Shown piece by piece: positions 9,126 through 19,916 of a stretch of DNA of 60,267 nucleotides. A program made the position numbers and the translations under genes. The stretch comes from Vibrio viridaestus (lineage in GTDB: Bacteria > Pseudomonadota > Gammaproteobacteria > Enterobacterales > Vibrionaceae), in assembly GCF_003856525.1 (NCBI RefSeq), contig NZ_RJVQ01000006.1, positions 217,370 through 277,636 of the forward strand, read 5' to 3'. The notes beneath the pieces were generated by a model. That model did no database searches. It saw only the letters and a program-made list of their open reading frames with translations, and was not told where the DNA came from. Within the stretch, counting starts at the first letter, position 1. Every line of letters begins with the position of its first letter.

Positions 9126-9404
9126 TTATAGAACCATGCGCACAATTTCAATTTCACCAAGTTCTTTATACAGTGTTTCTACCTGTTCTATCGACGTCGC
9201 TGTAATATTGATAGAGACAGAATGGTAGTTACCTTTAGCGCTTGGCTTGACCGTCGGAGAGTAATTACCAGGTGCATGACGCTGGATCACCTCAACAACT
9301 AGGTCTGGGAGTTCTGGCTTCGCATGTCCCATAACCTTGTATGTAAAAGAACAAGGAAACTCAAGCAAGTCTTTCAATTTCGCATCAGAGTTAATAGTTA
9401 ACAT
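9126..9404 (-). CDS. ybeD: YbeD/DUF493 family protein
   Basis: This is a 92-residue ACT-like, ferredoxin-fold cytosolic protein. The sequence [20 protein letters not shown] and the end [18 protein letters not shown] match the enterobacterial YbeD pattern throughout. The family sits next to lipB in many gammaproteobacteria and may have a regulatory role in lipoylation, but this is not proven. It has its own terminator and lies downstream of the dacA terminator, so it is likely transcribed alone. Confidence 0.93.
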   Translation of the reverse strand: MLTINSDAKLKDLLEFPCSFTYKVMGHAKPELPDLVVEVIQRHAPGNYSPTVKPSAKGNYHSVSINITATSIEQVETLYKELGEIEIVRMVL

Positions 9405-9478
9405 TGGCCGGTACCCTAAATATAAATAACAATTGCGTGAATACTACTGGTTATCGGCAATGATCTCAAGCCAAAGAA

Positions 9479-9500
9479 AAAGCCACTCGAAGGTGGCTTT
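9479..9500 (-). terminator. terminator of dacA
   Basis: AAAGCCAC / GTGGCTTT with a 6-nt loop, followed on the minus strand by TTTCTTT. It lies about 20 nt past the dacA stop. Confidence 0.85.
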
Positions 9501-9519
9501 CGCTGTAATTCAACAGAGC

Positions 9520-10698
9520 TTAAAACAAGCCTTTGAATAGTAATACAATGTAGTCCCATAAACGGCTGAAGATACCACCTTTATCGACATCTTCTAGAGC
9601 AATAAGTGGATATTGCGCAACGTCTTTACCATCAAGTTGGTAGAACAGTTTACCGACCACTTCACCTTTTTTGATTGGAGCTTCAAGTTCTTTTTCCAAA
9701 ACAAAGCTGGCTTTAAGATCTTTTGCCTGACCACGTGGTAGAGTTACATACGTGTCTTTATCTACACCAAGAGCAACTTCATCTTTATTACCCATCCAGA
9801 CACGCTCTTTGATGAACGTTTCGCCTGCTTTGTGAGGTGCAACGGTTTCAAAGAAACGGAAGCCGTAACTTAGCAGTTTTTTACTTTCCGCTTTACGAGC
9901 ATTCGAACTGTTTGTGCCCATGACGACAGCGACAAGACGCATATTTCCTTCGGTTGCTGATGTCACTAAGTTATAGCCTGCTGTGCTAGTGTGACCTGTT
10001 TTGATACCGTCCACGTGCATGCTTTTATCCCAAAGTAACCCATTACGGTTATATTGAGTTATGCCGTTATAAGTGAATTTCTTCTCAGCATAAATTTTGT
10101 ACTCGTTTGGTACATCACGAATTAGCGCTTGTCCTAGAAGAGCAAGGTCATATGGCGTTGAATATAAATTTGGGTCATCAAGACCATGTACGTTGGTATA
10201 ATGTGTATTTTTCATACCCAACGATTTTGCCCATGCGTTCATCAGATCAACAAATGCATCTTCAGAACCAGCAACGTGTTCGGCCATTGCAACGCAAGCA
10301 TCGTTACCTGACTGAACAATAATGCCTTGGTTTAAGTCTCTTACTTTTACTGTTGTGCCGACTTCTATGAACATTTTTGATGATTCAGGGAAGTTCTTTG
10401 CCCATGCATTTTTACTAATAACAACATCATCATCGTTAGAAATATTGCCTCGAGCAATTTCCTGACCGATAACATAACTTGTCATCATTTTAGTCAAACT
10501 TGCCGGAGCAAGTTTTGTGTTCATCTCTTTTTCCGCGAGGATCTTACCTGAATGATAGTCCATCAATACATAACCTTTCGCTGCGATCTGTGGTGGATCT
10601 GGAACAACGATAGGTGCCGCACTAACAGAAGTTGAAAGCGAGGTAGAAAGTGCAACGGAAGCTGCTAAGAGAGTAGTGATTACAGTATTTTTTTTCAT
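9520..10698 (-). CDS. dacA: D-alanyl-D-alanine carboxypeptidase (PBP5/6)
   Basis: DacA trims the terminal D-Ala from peptidoglycan pentapeptides in the periplasm. The 392-residue precursor has a signal peptide ending near SVSA-AP (27/28). The active-site triad is complete: S67-LT-K70, S130-G-N and K233-T-G. A C-terminal beta-domain follows, and the last ~18 residues (FSRLWDYIVLLFKGLF) form the amphipathic membrane anchor typical of PBP5. It ends the cell-wall gene block rodA-rlpA-dacA, with a 92-bp gap to rlpA that could hold its own promoter. Confidence 0.97.
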   Translation of the reverse strand: MKKNTVITTLLAASVALSTSLSTSVSAAPIVVPDPPQIAAKGYVLMDYHSGKILAEKEMNTKLAPASLTKMMTSYVIGQEIARGNISNDDDVVISKNAWAKNFPESSKMFIEVGTTVKVRDLNQGIIVQSGNDACVAMAEHVAGSEDAFVDLMNAWAKSLGMKNTHYTNVHGLDDPNLYSTPYDLALLGQALIRDVPNEYKIYAEKKFTYNGITQYNRNGLLWDKSMHVDGIKTGHTSTAGYNLVTSATEGNMRLVAVVMGTNSSNARKAESKKLLSYGFRFFETVAPHKAGETFIKERVWMGNKDEVALGVDKDTYVTLPRGQAKDLKASFVLEKELEAPIKKGEVVGKLFYQLDGKDVAQYPLIALEDVDKGGIFSRLWDYIVLLFKGLF

Positions 10699-10790
10699 GG
10701 TTAATACGATATTTGTTATCTGTTATTGATATCTTATCAGAAACAACCCACGTTAACAGGTTTCGTGCGAAGGTATTTCTGCCCGTTAAT

Positions 10791-11576
10791 CTATTGAGAT
10801 GCAATGTGTTTCTTAATAAAAGCGGTTTGATAGCCAAGTGATTTCACTTGCTCCAGTGTTTCTTCTGTATGGCTGTAATCCTGAAATGGTCCAAGAAAAA
10901 CCTTATGGAGGCCGTCTGAATTATCGACAAAACTTGCCACCGATAACTTTTGACTCAATTCATTCGATAAAGTTCGCGAACTATTACTATATTTTGACGA
11001 AGAAACTTGGATTATATACCCATTTATTGGTTTTTTATTGTCACTGTCGCTTACTTTTTGTGTGGTGATTGCCTCAACTTCGACATTCGCTGTCCCAGTT
11101 TGCACGACACCTAACTTGTATGCGGCAGCATAGCTTAAATCAATAATACGTCCTGAGTGGAAAGGTCCACGGTCGTTAATACGTACTATGGCTGTTTTTC
11201 CATTATCTAGATTGGTTACCTTTGCATAGCTTGGTATAGGTAACGTTTTATGGGCCGCGGTCATTGAATACATATCGTACACTTCACCGTTAGAGGTTCT
11301 GTGTCCGTGAAATTTCTTTCCATACCAAGACGCCTTTCCTCTTTGTTTGAAACCAGAAGTCGTCTTCATGACCTTATAAGATTGACCTAGAACCGTATAG
11401 TCGCGGTTACCACCTGTACTATAAGGCTCATACTTTGGGCTTGCATCTTCAATGTGATCTACGGATATCGGGGTATCAGGTGCGACATCATCATCGATGT
11501 CATAACGGCCTGATGAACTACAGCCAGCAATAATTGTAACGACAAAACAGCAAGAGAGTAGGTGTTTAATATTCAT
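10791..11576 (-). CDS. rlpA: septal/lytic lipoprotein RlpA (DPBB + SPOR)
   Basis: RlpA is an outer-membrane lipoprotein acting on denuded glycan at the septum. The 261-residue precursor has lipobox IIAGC with lipidated C19. A double-psi beta-barrel domain spans about residues 78-170 (GKASWYGKKFHGHRTSNGE; NDRGPFHSGRIIDLS, with the conserved Asp), and a SPOR domain spans about 185-258. It starts 3 bp after rodA, so the two are co-transcribed. Whether it is a lytic transglycosylase, as in Pseudomonas, or a structural protein, as in E. coli, cannot be told from sequence. Confidence 0.95.
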   Translation of the reverse strand: MNIKHLLSCCFVVTIIAGCSSSGRYDIDDDVAPDTPISVDHIEDASPKYEPYSTGGNRDYTVLGQSYKVMKTTSGFKQRGKASWYGKKFHGHRTSNGEVYDMYSMTAAHKTLPIPSYAKVTNLDNGKTAIVRINDRGPFHSGRIIDLSYAAAYKLGVVQTGTANVEVEAITTQKVSDSDNKKPINGYIIQVSSSKYSNSSRTLSNELSQKLSVASFVDNSDGLHKVFLGPFQDYSHTEETLEQVKSLGYQTAFIKKHIASQ

Positions 11577-11579
11577 CTA

Positions 11580-12704
11580 TTAAGTTGCCTTTGAAAATGC
11601 CTTTCTATGGGTGTGAATGGACATCAAAATGCCAAATCCGGCCATCAATGTCACCATGGAAGTACCACCATAACTGACTAATGGTAGGGGAACGCCAACA
11701 ACAGGTAAAATTCCGCTCACCATACCAATATTTACGAACACATAAACGAAAAAGCTAAGGACGATACTTCCTCCCATCATTTTGCCGAATGCTGTTTGTG
11801 CATTACTTGCTAAATATAATCCTCGACCAATGATGAACAGGTAGACGGAGAGAAGAAGAATAATACCAATCAGCCCCCATTCTTCAGCGATGACCGCAAA
11901 TATGAAGTCAGTATGTCTTTCCGGCAGGAAAGATAACTGAGATTGTGTCCCGTGTAACCACCCTTTACCAAAAATACCGCCTGAACCTATTGCTATTTTA
12001 CTCTGGATAATATGGTAACCAGCACCAAGGGGATCTGATTCGGGATTAAATAAAGTTCTCACCCTGACTTTTTGATACTCCCGCATGAGGAAAAACCAAA
12101 GAATAGGGACGAAGGCACCTAAAGCAATGACAGCCGTTAAAATGATGCGCCAGCTTATACCGGCCAGAAAAATAACAAAGATGCCTGAAGCTGCAATAAG
12201 AATAGAGGTCCCTAAATCGGGTTGCTTTGCGATCAGGATAGTAGGTACAAACACCATCATCATAGAGATAACTAAAGTTTGGAAAGACGGTGGAATAGGG
12301 CGCTTACCAATATAGCGAGCAACCATGAGCGGAACTGCAAGCTTTAGCAGTTCTGATGGTTGAAAGCGGACGAAACCAAGATTGAGCCATCGCTGAGCAC
12401 CTTTCGATACTTCACCAAAAAAAAGCACACCTAAAAGCAGCGCAACACCACAAAAAAACAGCGCGGGAGCCAAAGACTCATATGTTCTTGGTGAAAGCTG
12501 AGCCAGAAATACCATCACACCCAAAGCTAACAGCATGCGCATGGCTTGCTTGTCCATCATGACAAGATTCTGTCCACTGGCGCTATACATGACAACCAGC
12601 CCAAATCCCATCACAAGAAGTACCCCCATGAGAAGGGGAATATCAATGTGAAGACGCTCGAAGAATGAACGGTTTTGACCTGATGTTGGATCAAAGTCCA
12701 TCAT
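11580..12704 (-). CDS. rodA: SEDS peptidoglycan polymerase RodA
   Basis: RodA (MrdB) is the elongasome glycosyltransferase that polymerises lipid II with PBP2. The 374-residue integral membrane protein has about ten membrane segments and the SEDS signature [19 protein letters not shown] near residues 255-273, followed by [17 protein letters not shown]. It overlaps mrdA by 4 bp (12701-12704), as expected for these obligate partners, and is followed closely by rlpA. Confidence 0.98.
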   Translation of the reverse strand: MMDFDPTSGQNRSFFERLHIDIPLLMGVLLVMGFGLVVMYSASGQNLVMMDKQAMRMLLALGVMVFLAQLSPRTYESLAPALFFCGVALLLGVLFFGEVSKGAQRWLNLGFVRFQPSELLKLAVPLMVARYIGKRPIPPSFQTLVISMMMVFVPTILIAKQPDLGTSILIAASGIFVIFLAGISWRIILTAVIALGAFVPILWFFLMREYQKVRVRTLFNPESDPLGAGYHIIQSKIAIGSGGIFGKGWLHGTQSQLSFLPERHTDFIFAVIAEEWGLIGIILLLSVYLFIIGRGLYLASNAQTAFGKMMGGSIVLSFFVYVFVNIGMVSGILPVVGVPLPLVSYGGTSMVTLMAGFGILMSIHTHRKAFSKAT

Positions 12705-14605
12705 TTTGACTCTCCTTCTTGTTCATCCTGATCATCTTTACTAAGTAGTACGTGGTCAAATATTTTTCTTGCTATCGGAGCACCATGTGAAGAGCCTCCG
12801 CCAGCATTCTCTAATACCATGGTAACAATCACTTTCGGATCTTCGACAGGGGCAAACGAGGTATATAAAGCATGGTCACGTAAATGTTCTGCCAGTTCAT
12901 CTGCGTTATATTTTTCATGCTCACCCAGGCCGAATACCTGTGCTGTACCCGATTTACCGGCGCTGGTGTACTCGGCTCCCTGAAATGCTCGTCGGGCTGT
13001 TCCTCTCGGACCGTTATTCACTAGATACATGCCATGAATAGCAATATTCCAGTATTTCTCTGGTACATTCTCGATCGGCGGGAATGTCTCAACACTTGAT
13101 GAAACTTGAGCAGAGAATGGCTTTCCATTATCGATAGTCGCTTTCAAAAAGTGCGGTGCGAGTACTTTCCCGTGATGAACTAAAACGGATGTTGCTTTGG
13201 CAATCTGCATTGGCGTCGCCGTCCAGTAACCTTGACCTATCCCTACAGGAATTGTATCTCCTTGATACCAAGGGGTTCGATGGCGTGACATTTTCCATTC
13301 TCGTGTTGGCATATTCGCTTCACTTTCTTCGAAAATATCGATGCCCGTATATTTGCCATAACCAAACTTGCTCATCCAGGTCGATAATCTATCGATGCCC
13401 ATGTCATAAGCGACCTGATAGAAGAACGTATCGACAGATTCCTCGATTGCCTTGGTGACATTCACTTTGCCATGGCCCCAACGTAGCCAGTCTCGATAAG
13501 GTTTCGCAGCCTTCGCGTTCGGTATACGCCAATAGCCAGGGTCATTTCGGGTTGTTGATGGGGTAATCACGCCTTCTGTTAACGCAGAAACGGCGATGAG
13601 TGGTTTTACGGTCGACGCTGGTGGGTAAATACCTAATGTGGCTCGGTTTACCAATGGCCGGTCTTTATCATTGAGCAAGGAGCTATATTCCGCACTAGAA
13701 ATACCGTGAACAAACGCATTAGGGTCATAACTGGGGTTGGAAACCATTGCCAACACACCATTATCTTTTGGATCGAGTACAACGGCTGAACCGCGATAGT
13801 CTTGGAGTAACTGATGGACATAGATTTGGAGATTGATATCGATGTTAAGAACCAAATCTTTACCGGGTACCGGAGGGACGTATTTCAGCGTACGAATAAC
13901 ACGACCCCGGCTATTAACTTCAACTTCCTGATAACCGGGCATACCGTGAAGAATTTCCTCATAGTATTTTTCTATGCCTAATTTCCCGATATCACGAGTT
14001 GCTTTATAGTTTGCGGACTTTCCTTCCCGATCGAGCCTTTGTAAATCTCTGTCGTTAATACGCGAAACATACCCAATAGCATGGGTTAGTACTTCACCAA
14101 AGGGGTAATAACGCTTCAGTGTCGCCGTTACTGCAACACCTGGGTAACGATATTGATTCACCGAAAACTTAGCCACTTCTTCTTGGGTTAATTGGGTAAG
14201 TAATGGTACGGAGTTAAAACGCCGTGTTTGACGCAGCTCTTTCTTAAATTGTGTAATCTTGTCATCTGAAATATCGAGAATTTTTTTCAGACGTTCAATC
14301 GTTTCATCGATATTATCGACTTGCTCTGGCGTGATTTCTAAATTGAATACAGGGCGGTTTTCAGCTAATAGTACGCCATTACGATCATAAATAAGGCCAC
14401 GATTCGGAGCGATTGGGACGATTTTAATGCGGTTATCGTTAGAGCGGGTTTGATAATCCTGATACTGAACAACCTGGAGGTTATATAAATTCAATATTAA
14501 TACGCCGACTAGGATAACAATCCCTAGAAAAGAGAAGACAGCTCGATTACGAAATAATCGAGCTTCTGCAGCATAATCTCGAATAGGACTGCGCTTACCT
14601 AACAT
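12701..14605 (-). CDS. mrdA: peptidoglycan DD-transpeptidase PBP2
   Basis: MrdA crosslinks peptidoglycan during rod elongation with RodA. The 634-residue protein has one N-terminal membrane anchor (about 23-42), a pedestal domain, and a transpeptidase domain with S331-TV-K334 (PPASTVKPL), an SVD motif in [10 protein letters not shown] and KSGT in [10 protein letters not shown]. It is 4 bp from rlmH and overlaps rodA, which gives the conserved rlmH-mrdA-rodA order. Confidence 0.98.
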   Translation of the reverse strand: MLGKRSPIRDYAAEARLFRNRAVFSFLGIVILVGVLILNLYNLQVVQYQDYQTRSNDNRIKIVPIAPNRGLIYDRNGVLLAENRPVFNLEITPEQVDNIDETIERLKKILDISDDKITQFKKELRQTRRFNSVPLLTQLTQEEVAKFSVNQYRYPGVAVTATLKRYYPFGEVLTHAIGYVSRINDRDLQRLDREGKSANYKATRDIGKLGIEKYYEEILHGMPGYQEVEVNSRGRVIRTLKYVPPVPGKDLVLNIDINLQIYVHQLLQDYRGSAVVLDPKDNGVLAMVSNPSYDPNAFVHGISSAEYSSLLNDKDRPLVNRATLGIYPPASTVKPLIAVSALTEGVITPSTTRNDPGYWRIPNAKAAKPYRDWLRWGHGKVNVTKAIEESVDTFFYQVAYDMGIDRLSTWMSKFGYGKYTGIDIFEESEANMPTREWKMSRHRTPWYQGDTIPVGIGQGYWTATPMQIAKATSVLVHHGKVLAPHFLKATIDNGKPFSAQVSSSVETFPPIENVPEKYWNIAIHGMYLVNNGPRGTARRAFQGAEYTSAGKSGTAQVFGLGEHEKYNADELAEHLRDHALYTSFAPVEDPKVIVTMVLENAGGGSSHGAPIARKIFDHVLLSKDDQDEQEGESK

Positions 14606-14609
14606 TCAC

Positions 14610-15080
14610 CTATTCCCTGTGATATGGGTGATTAGTAGTCACACTCCAGGCACGGTATAAACTCTCTGCCATAATAACTCTTACCAGCGGGTGCGGAAGA
14701 GTTAGAGGGGAGAGAGACCAGCTCTGTTCTGCGGCTTGTTTACATTCAGGAGACAGTCCTTCCGGTCCGCCTATAAGAATAGATACATCTCTGCCATCAA
14801 GTTTCCAGCTTTCAAGCTGACTTGCTAATTGGTGGGTATCCCAAGGTTTCCCCGGAATATCAAGAGTTACAATGCGGCTTCCTTTGGGAATGGCTGCCAG
14901 CATGGCTTCTCCTTCTTTGTTAAGAATCCGAACTATATCAGCATTCTTGCCACGCTTACCCGCAGAAATCTCCACCAACTCGAGTGGCATATCGCTTGGG
15001 AAGCGACGCTGATATTCTTTGAATCCTTCTTCCACCCACTTGGGCATTTTTGTACCCACGGCGACGAGCTGTATCTTCAA
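14610..15080 (-). CDS. rlmH: 23S rRNA pseudouridine-1915 N3-methyltransferase
   Basis: RlmH is a SPOUT-class methyltransferase that modifies pseudouridine 1915 in helix 69 of 23S rRNA in assembled 70S ribosomes. The 156-residue product matches the family exactly in length. It carries the SAM-knot segment [11 protein letters not shown] and the C-terminal [19 protein letters not shown]. It starts 3 bp after rsfS and is followed by mrdA. Confidence 0.97.
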   Translation of the reverse strand: MKIQLVAVGTKMPKWVEEGFKEYQRRFPSDMPLELVEISAGKRGKNADIVRILNKEGEAMLAAIPKGSRIVTLDIPGKPWDTHQLASQLESWKLDGRDVSILIGGPEGLSPECKQAAEQSWSLSPLTLPHPLVRVIMAESLYRAWSVTTNHPYHRE

Positions 15081-15083
15081 TGT

Positions 15084-15401
15084 CTAGCTCCAGAGTTTTT
15101 CGAGTTGATACGTGTCACGAAGTTCTTCCTGCATAACGTGAAGCATTGATGAACCCATGTCCAGTACAACCCATTCTCCTTCGTTTTCACCTTCGATACC
15201 AATTGGTGCCATGCCCAGTTTTTTTGCTTCAATAGCAACATGACTGGCAATAGATGATACATGACGTTTAGAGGTGCCAGTGCAGATAATCATGTAGTCA
15301 GTAAGTGACGATTTATCTTTCACGTCAAGAGTGATGATGTTTTCGGCTTTCATATCATCGGCTTTATCGGCCAGAAATTCTTTTAACTCGTGTTGCTGCA
15401 A
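15084..15401 (-). CDS. rsfS: ribosomal silencing factor RsfS
   Basis: RsfS binds L14 and blocks joining of the ribosomal subunits in stationary phase or starvation. The 105-residue size equals E. coli RsfS, and the conserved SLTDYMIICTGTSKRHVSSIA and WVVLDMGSSMLHVM segments are present. AGGAACAAC precedes the start. In E. coli and, as I recall, other vibrios, nadD lies just upstream between holA and rsfS. Here only 80 bp separate them. Confidence 0.97.
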   Translation of the reverse strand: MQQHELKEFLADKADDMKAENIITLDVKDKSSLTDYMIICTGTSKRHVSSIASHVAIEAKKLGMAPIGIEGENEGEWVVLDMGSSMLHVMQEELRDTYQLEKLWS

Positions 15402-15481
15402 GGGAGTTGTTCCTCTAAAACTAAATAAAAAGGGTTAATTAATTATATTAAACTGATTATACCACGATTGTGCGAAGTGTC

Positions 15482-16495
15482 TTATCTTGGCTGTGTCGCT
15501 GTACTCATTTCGACACTCAGGTTCTTTATGAGTAACCATGGCTCATCTGAATACTGCGTTTTGGACAGTATCTCTATTTGGGCCAGCTCATGAAGTAGTG
15601 CTTTGAGGCGACTCTGAGAAAGGCGATTTAAAGCCTGAGAGTAGTACGGTCTGCGGTTTTGCCACACTTTAAACTGATCAAATATTTCGCGGGTAGAGCG
15701 AGTTGATTGTAAAGCTTTCATTTGCCATAGAAGCAGAAGTTCTTTTTGAACCGTTCTTAGCAGAATAATGACCTCAACACCTTCCGATTCGAGCTGGCGT
15801 AAAATTCTCTGTGCTCGATTGGCTTTACCCTCTAACACTGAATCGATCCAATGGAACGCCGTAAAGTGATTATGTCGATTTAGCGACTCTTCCAATCTGA
15901 CAAGAGTAAGTTGACCATCGGAATACTGTAGAGCGAGCTTTTCAAGACTCTGAGTCAGCGCTAAAAGATTACCTTCATGCCATTGTGCGAGCATTTGCAA
16001 TGCTTCGGAATCCGGTTTGAGACCGAGTTTTTGACAGCGCATGAGAACGAACTGAGGGAGGCGCTGAACATCCGGCGTTAGACAGTTAACGACACAAGCA
16101 GACGAGGTTAGCGATTTAAACCACTGAGTGTTTTCTTGTGCACGAGTCACTCTTGGCCCCTGAATAATTAAAATAATATCGGGGTTATTGAGTGCCAAAA
16201 GTTCGGAGATTTGCTTACCAAACTGGGCATTTAAACCGCTATCCGGGACAAACAATTCGATCACTTGGCGAGATGAAAATAAGCTCATTGACTGAAATTG
16301 ATCGTAGACATCATTCCAATCGAGTGAATTATCCGCCGTATAACGGTGAATTTCATCGAATCCACTTTTCTTGGCCGATGTCTCGACTAAATTTCGGCTT
16401 TCTTCCAGCAACAGCGGTTCGTTTCCAACCAGTAAATATAGAGGATGGAACTGCTTAGATAGAGTGTCAGCTAGCTTTTCAGCATAAATGCGCAT
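15482..16495 (-). CDS. holA: DNA polymerase III delta subunit
   Basis: HolA is the clamp-loader subunit that opens the beta sliding clamp. The 337-residue protein has the delta pattern: an N-terminal RecA-like domain without a Walker motif (FHPLYLLVGNEPLLLEESR near 16-34), a middle helical domain, and a C-terminal collar domain. It lies 23 bp downstream of lptE in the conserved leuS-lptE-holA order. Confidence 0.96.
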   Translation of the reverse strand: MRIYAEKLADTLSKQFHPLYLLVGNEPLLLEESRNLVETSAKKSGFDEIHRYTADNSLDWNDVYDQFQSMSLFSSRQVIELFVPDSGLNAQFGKQISELLALNNPDIILIIQGPRVTRAQENTQWFKSLTSSACVVNCLTPDVQRLPQFVLMRCQKLGLKPDSEALQMLAQWHEGNLLALTQSLEKLALQYSDGQLTLVRLEESLNRHNHFTAFHWIDSVLEGKANRAQRILRQLESEGVEVIILLRTVQKELLLLWQMKALQSTRSTREIFDQFKVWQNRRPYYSQALNRLSQSRLKALLHELAQIEILSKTQYSDEPWLLIKNLSVEMSTATQPR

Positions 16496-16518
16496 AGAAA
16501 TAATCGTCTATCTCAATA

Positions 16519-17103
16519 CTATTCAGACTGAGTTTCTTTAGTTGAAACCTTATATTGTTTTTCCATGTCGTGTACTTCGTCTGCGGCATCCTTCTGTTCG
16601 AAGTCCACTTTTAGACGTGCCATTTGACGAATAACTTGCTGTGCTGCCAGCTTACGCATTTCGTCGGTAATCATCGATTTTTCCATTGATTTTGCGAGCG
16701 CTGCCAGAGGGTTATCCAAATAACTGCGTGTTACGCTGGTCGTGAAATGACGTTGGCCAATATTCGGGATAGTAATACGATAATTAATAGTTAAGGTCAG
16801 CTCGGTTTCTGCTGTTCTTGTGTTCTGATACACAGACAATGTACGGGAACTAAGAGACTCAGAACTTAAATGCAAATTCGGTGTGTTTTCCGCTGGCGAT
16901 ACAATGTCAACGTTACTTTGAGTCAACTGCTTTTTCACAAGTCGGGTAAACGTACTGTATTGGTCGTAACTGGTTACTGATAGCTTATCTAGCTGCTCTG
17001 GGACACTGTAATCACCACGCAAATGAAAGCCACATGCACTGAGTAGTGATGTAACAAGTGTAATAAACAGAAACTGGCGAATATAGGATACGTTTAATTG
17101 CAT
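16519..17103 (-). CDS. lptE: LPS-assembly lipoprotein LptE (RlpB)
   Basis: LptE plugs the LptD barrel and helps deliver lipopolysaccharide to the outer leaflet. The 194-residue precursor has signal peptide FLFITLVTSLLSACGFHLRG, with the lipobox cysteine near 24 and the characteristic CGFHLRG start of the mature protein. The tail after about residue 160 is charged and looks flexible. It lies downstream of leuS, separated by a two-hairpin spacer. Confidence 0.96.
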   Translation of the reverse strand: MQLNVSYIRQFLFITLVTSLLSACGFHLRGDYSVPEQLDKLSVTSYDQYSTFTRLVKKQLTQSNVDIVSPAENTPNLHLSSESLSSRTLSVYQNTRTAETELTLTINYRITIPNIGQRHFTTSVTRSYLDNPLAALAKSMEKSMITDEMRKLAAQQVIRQMARLKVDFEQKDAADEVHDMEKQYKVSTKETQSE

Positions 17104-17131
17104 TCGTTCTAAATCTCGTTATGACTAAAAA

Positions 17132-17194
17132 CTTATCTAAATCAGTTTCGAATAACTGACTTAGATAAGTAAACAGGAGTGCAATCCTGTTTAC
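17132..17194 (-). promoter_or_regulatory. tandem competing hairpins between leuS and lptE
   Basis: On the minus-strand transcript a first hairpin AAGTAAACAGGA / TCCTGTTTACTT (17167-17178 with 17185-17196) is followed at once by CTTATCTAAGTCAGT / ACTGATTTAGATAAG (17132-17169, 15 bp with one mismatch), and the second ends in TTTTTAG. The CTT that closes the first stem is also the start of the second, so they can compete. The second has the form of an intrinsic terminator or attenuator ahead of lptE. Confidence 0.7.
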
Positions 17195-17220
17195 TTGATA
17201 GTTGGACATTATTGCGTGAA

Positions 17221-19794
17221 TTAGTTCGCAACAATATTCAAAAGTTTACCCGGAACATAAATCACTTTACGTACGGTTAGACCTTCCGTGAATTTCTTCA
17301 CATTTTCATCGTCAAGTCCAAGTGCTTCGACTTGTTGTTTCGAAGCATCAGCAGCTACCGTTAGCTTACCACGAAGTTTGCCATTTACTTGAAGCACGAT
17401 GAGTTTTTCATCTTCAATGAGTGCTTTCTCATCGAAATTTGGCCATGCAGCGTAGTCGACATTCTCTATCGAGAGTGCTTGAGCCATTTCAAAACAAACG
17501 TGAGGAGTAATTGGGTATAGCATTACTACGATCGCTTTCAGGGCTTCGTCCATGATCGCGCGGTCTTGCTCTTCAGTCAGTGGTGCTTTCGCCAACTTAT
17601 TCATCAACTCCATAATCGCCGCGATTGCTGTGTTGAAAGTTTGTCGACGAGCAATATCGTCTGAAACCTTGGCGATTGTTTTATGAATTTCACGACGAAG
17701 ATCTTTTTGTGCTGCAGAAAGCGAGTCAACATTGACCGCAGATGCTGGACCTTGTTCGCTGTGTTGTAGTACCAGTTTCCAAACACGTTTTAAGAAGCGG
17801 TTGGCACCTTCTACACCCGACTCTTGCCACTCAAGTGTCATGTCTGCTGGTGATGCAAACATCATGAATAGTCGAACAGTATCTGCACCGTATTTATCAA
17901 CCATCTCTTGTGGGTCAATTCCGTTGTTTTTAGATTTAGACATTTTAATCATGCCTGAATGCTCAACAGCTCGACCTTGGTCATCAACGGCTGACGTAAT
18001 GCGGCCTTTACCATCGCGTTCTACGCTTACATGTGTCGGAGAAACCCATTCTTTGGTGCCTTTCTCGTTTACGTAATAAAACGCGTCAGCCAAAACCATG
18101 CCCTGACATAGTAGTTGTTTGAATGGCTCGTCAGAGGTCACGTAGCCAGCATCACGTAATAGCTTGTGGAAGAAACGAGAGTACAACAGGTGCATACAAG
18201 CGTGCTCAATTCCGCCCACATATTGGTCTGCTGGTAGCCAGTAGTTTGCCTGCTCTGGGTCAAGAATGTCATTTGCTTTTGGCGAACAGTAACGAGCGTA
18301 ATACCAAGACGATTCCATAAAAGTATCAAAAGTATCGGTTTCGCGTAGCGCTGGCTCACCATTAAATGTTGTCTTTGCCCATTCCTTATCGGCTTTGATC
18401 GGGCTAGTTACGCCGTCCATAACCACGTCTTCTGGCAGAATAACAGGTAACTGCTCTGCTGGTACCGGATGAACCTGACCATCTTCCGTTGTGACCATAG
18501 GAATTGGAGCACCCCAGTAACGCTGACGAGACACACCCCAGTCACGAAGACGGAAGTTAACGGTTTTATTGCCTTTACCTTCTGATTCCAATTTGGCTGA
18601 GATAGCATCAAAGGCGTCAGAGAAGCTAAGGCCATCAAATTCACCTGAATCGAACAGCACACCTTTTTCTGTGTAAGCCGCTTCACTGATATCGACATCT
18701 GAACCATCTTCAGGTTTGATCACAGGGATGATGTCCAGACCGTATTTGGTAGCGAATTCATAGTCACGTTGGTCGTGAGCTGGAACGGCCATTACAGCGC
18801 CTGTACCGTAGTCCATCAACACAAAGTTGGCGATATAAATTGGCACTTCACGTCCGTTAAGAGGATGAATGGCAGTTAGACCCGTGTTGATGCCTTTCTT
18901 CTCCATTGTTGCTAGTTCAGCTTCAGCAACTTTGGTGTTTTTACATTCTTCGATGAATTTCGCTACTTTAGGATCGTTGTTACCTGCGATTGTCGCAAGT
19001 GGGTGTCCGGCAGCAATACCTACGTAAGTCACACCCATTAATGTGTCTGGGCGAGTGGTATAGACTTCAAGGTCTTGGTGACCTTCCACTTTAAATTTAA
19101 GCTCAACACCTTCTGAGCGGCCGATCCAGTTGCGCTGCATGGTTTTTACCATTTCAGGCCAACCTTCAAGGTTGTCTAGATCATCAAGTAATTCCTGAGC
19201 GTAAGCAGTAATCTTAATAAACCACTGAGGAATTTCTTTTTGTTCTACAGGCGTATCGCAACGCCAGCAACAGCCGTCTTCTACCTGCTCGTTCGCTAGA
19301 ACGGTTTGATCGTTCGGACACCAGTTTACTGATGATGTCTTTTTATAAACCAACCCTTTCTCATAAAGTTTGGTAAAGAACTCTTGCTCCCAGCGATAGT
19401 ATTCTGGAGTACAAGTGGCAAATTCACGAGTCCAATCGTAGCCAAAACCAAGCAGCTTAAGCTGGTTTTTCATGTATTCAATATTTTCGTAAGTCCAAGG
19501 TGCTGGAGCCGTGTTATTTTTGACTGCCGCATTCTCAGCAGGAAGACCGAATGCATCCCAGCCAATAGGCTGCAGCACGTTCTTACCTTGAAGACGTTGA
19601 AAACGAGATATAACATCACCGATAGTGTAGTTACGCACATGACCCATGTGCAGACGACCACTTGGGTATGGGAACATGGAGAGACAGTAGAATTTCTCTT
19701 TGTTTGGGTCTTCAGTGACTTCAAATGTTTTGTTTTTTTCCCAGTACTCTTGAACTTTCTGTTCAATTTCCTTTGGATTATATTGTTCTTGCAT
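17221..19794 (-). CDS. leuS: leucyl-tRNA synthetase
   Basis: LeuS is a class Ia aminoacyl-tRNA synthetase that charges tRNA-Leu. The 857-residue protein has the HIGH-type motif [13 protein letters not shown] near residues 44-56 and KMSKSKNNG near 619-627. The editing domain contains the [13 protein letters not shown] threonine-rich segment, and WSVSW-type zinc-like cysteines CCWRCDTP are present. It is divergent from ybeL, with about 120 bp between them for promoters. Confidence 0.99.
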   Translation of the reverse strand: MQEQYNPKEIEQKVQEYWEKNKTFEVTEDPNKEKFYCLSMFPYPSGRLHMGHVRNYTIGDVISRFQRLQGKNVLQPIGWDAFGLPAENAAVKNNTAPAPWTYENIEYMKNQLKLLGFGYDWTREFATCTPEYYRWEQEFFTKLYEKGLVYKKTSSVNWCPNDQTVLANEQVEDGCCWRCDTPVEQKEIPQWFIKITAYAQELLDDLDNLEGWPEMVKTMQRNWIGRSEGVELKFKVEGHQDLEVYTTRPDTLMGVTYVGIAAGHPLATIAGNNDPKVAKFIEECKNTKVAEAELATMEKKGINTGLTAIHPLNGREVPIYIANFVLMDYGTGAVMAVPAHDQRDYEFATKYGLDIIPVIKPEDGSDVDISEAAYTEKGVLFDSGEFDGLSFSDAFDAISAKLESEGKGNKTVNFRLRDWGVSRQRYWGAPIPMVTTEDGQVHPVPAEQLPVILPEDVVMDGVTSPIKADKEWAKTTFNGEPALRETDTFDTFMESSWYYARYCSPKANDILDPEQANYWLPADQYVGGIEHACMHLLYSRFFHKLLRDAGYVTSDEPFKQLLCQGMVLADAFYYVNEKGTKEWVSPTHVSVERDGKGRITSAVDDQGRAVEHSGMIKMSKSKNNGIDPQEMVDKYGADTVRLFMMFASPADMTLEWQESGVEGANRFLKRVWKLVLQHSEQGPASAVNVDSLSAAQKDLRREIHKTIAKVSDDIARRQTFNTAIAAIMELMNKLAKAPLTEEQDRAIMDEALKAIVVMLYPITPHVCFEMAQALSIENVDYAAWPNFDEKALIEDEKLIVLQVNGKLRGKLTVAADASKQQVEALGLDDENVKKFTEGLTVRKVIYVPGKLLNIVAN

Positions 19795-19916
19795 CGATGA
19801 TTTCCGGTTATCTTGGAATTTGTGAGTTCAATTAGAACAGATACTAGTAGATCCGCATAGAATACCTAAAGCGGGACAGCACAACAATAGCCAATATAGA
19901 TTGTGGGAGATCTGTT

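Noticed and set aside
19384-19800. 138-codon plus-strand frame inside leuS
   Set aside because: It is antisense to the well-supported leuS catalytic domain, with no start signal or domain.
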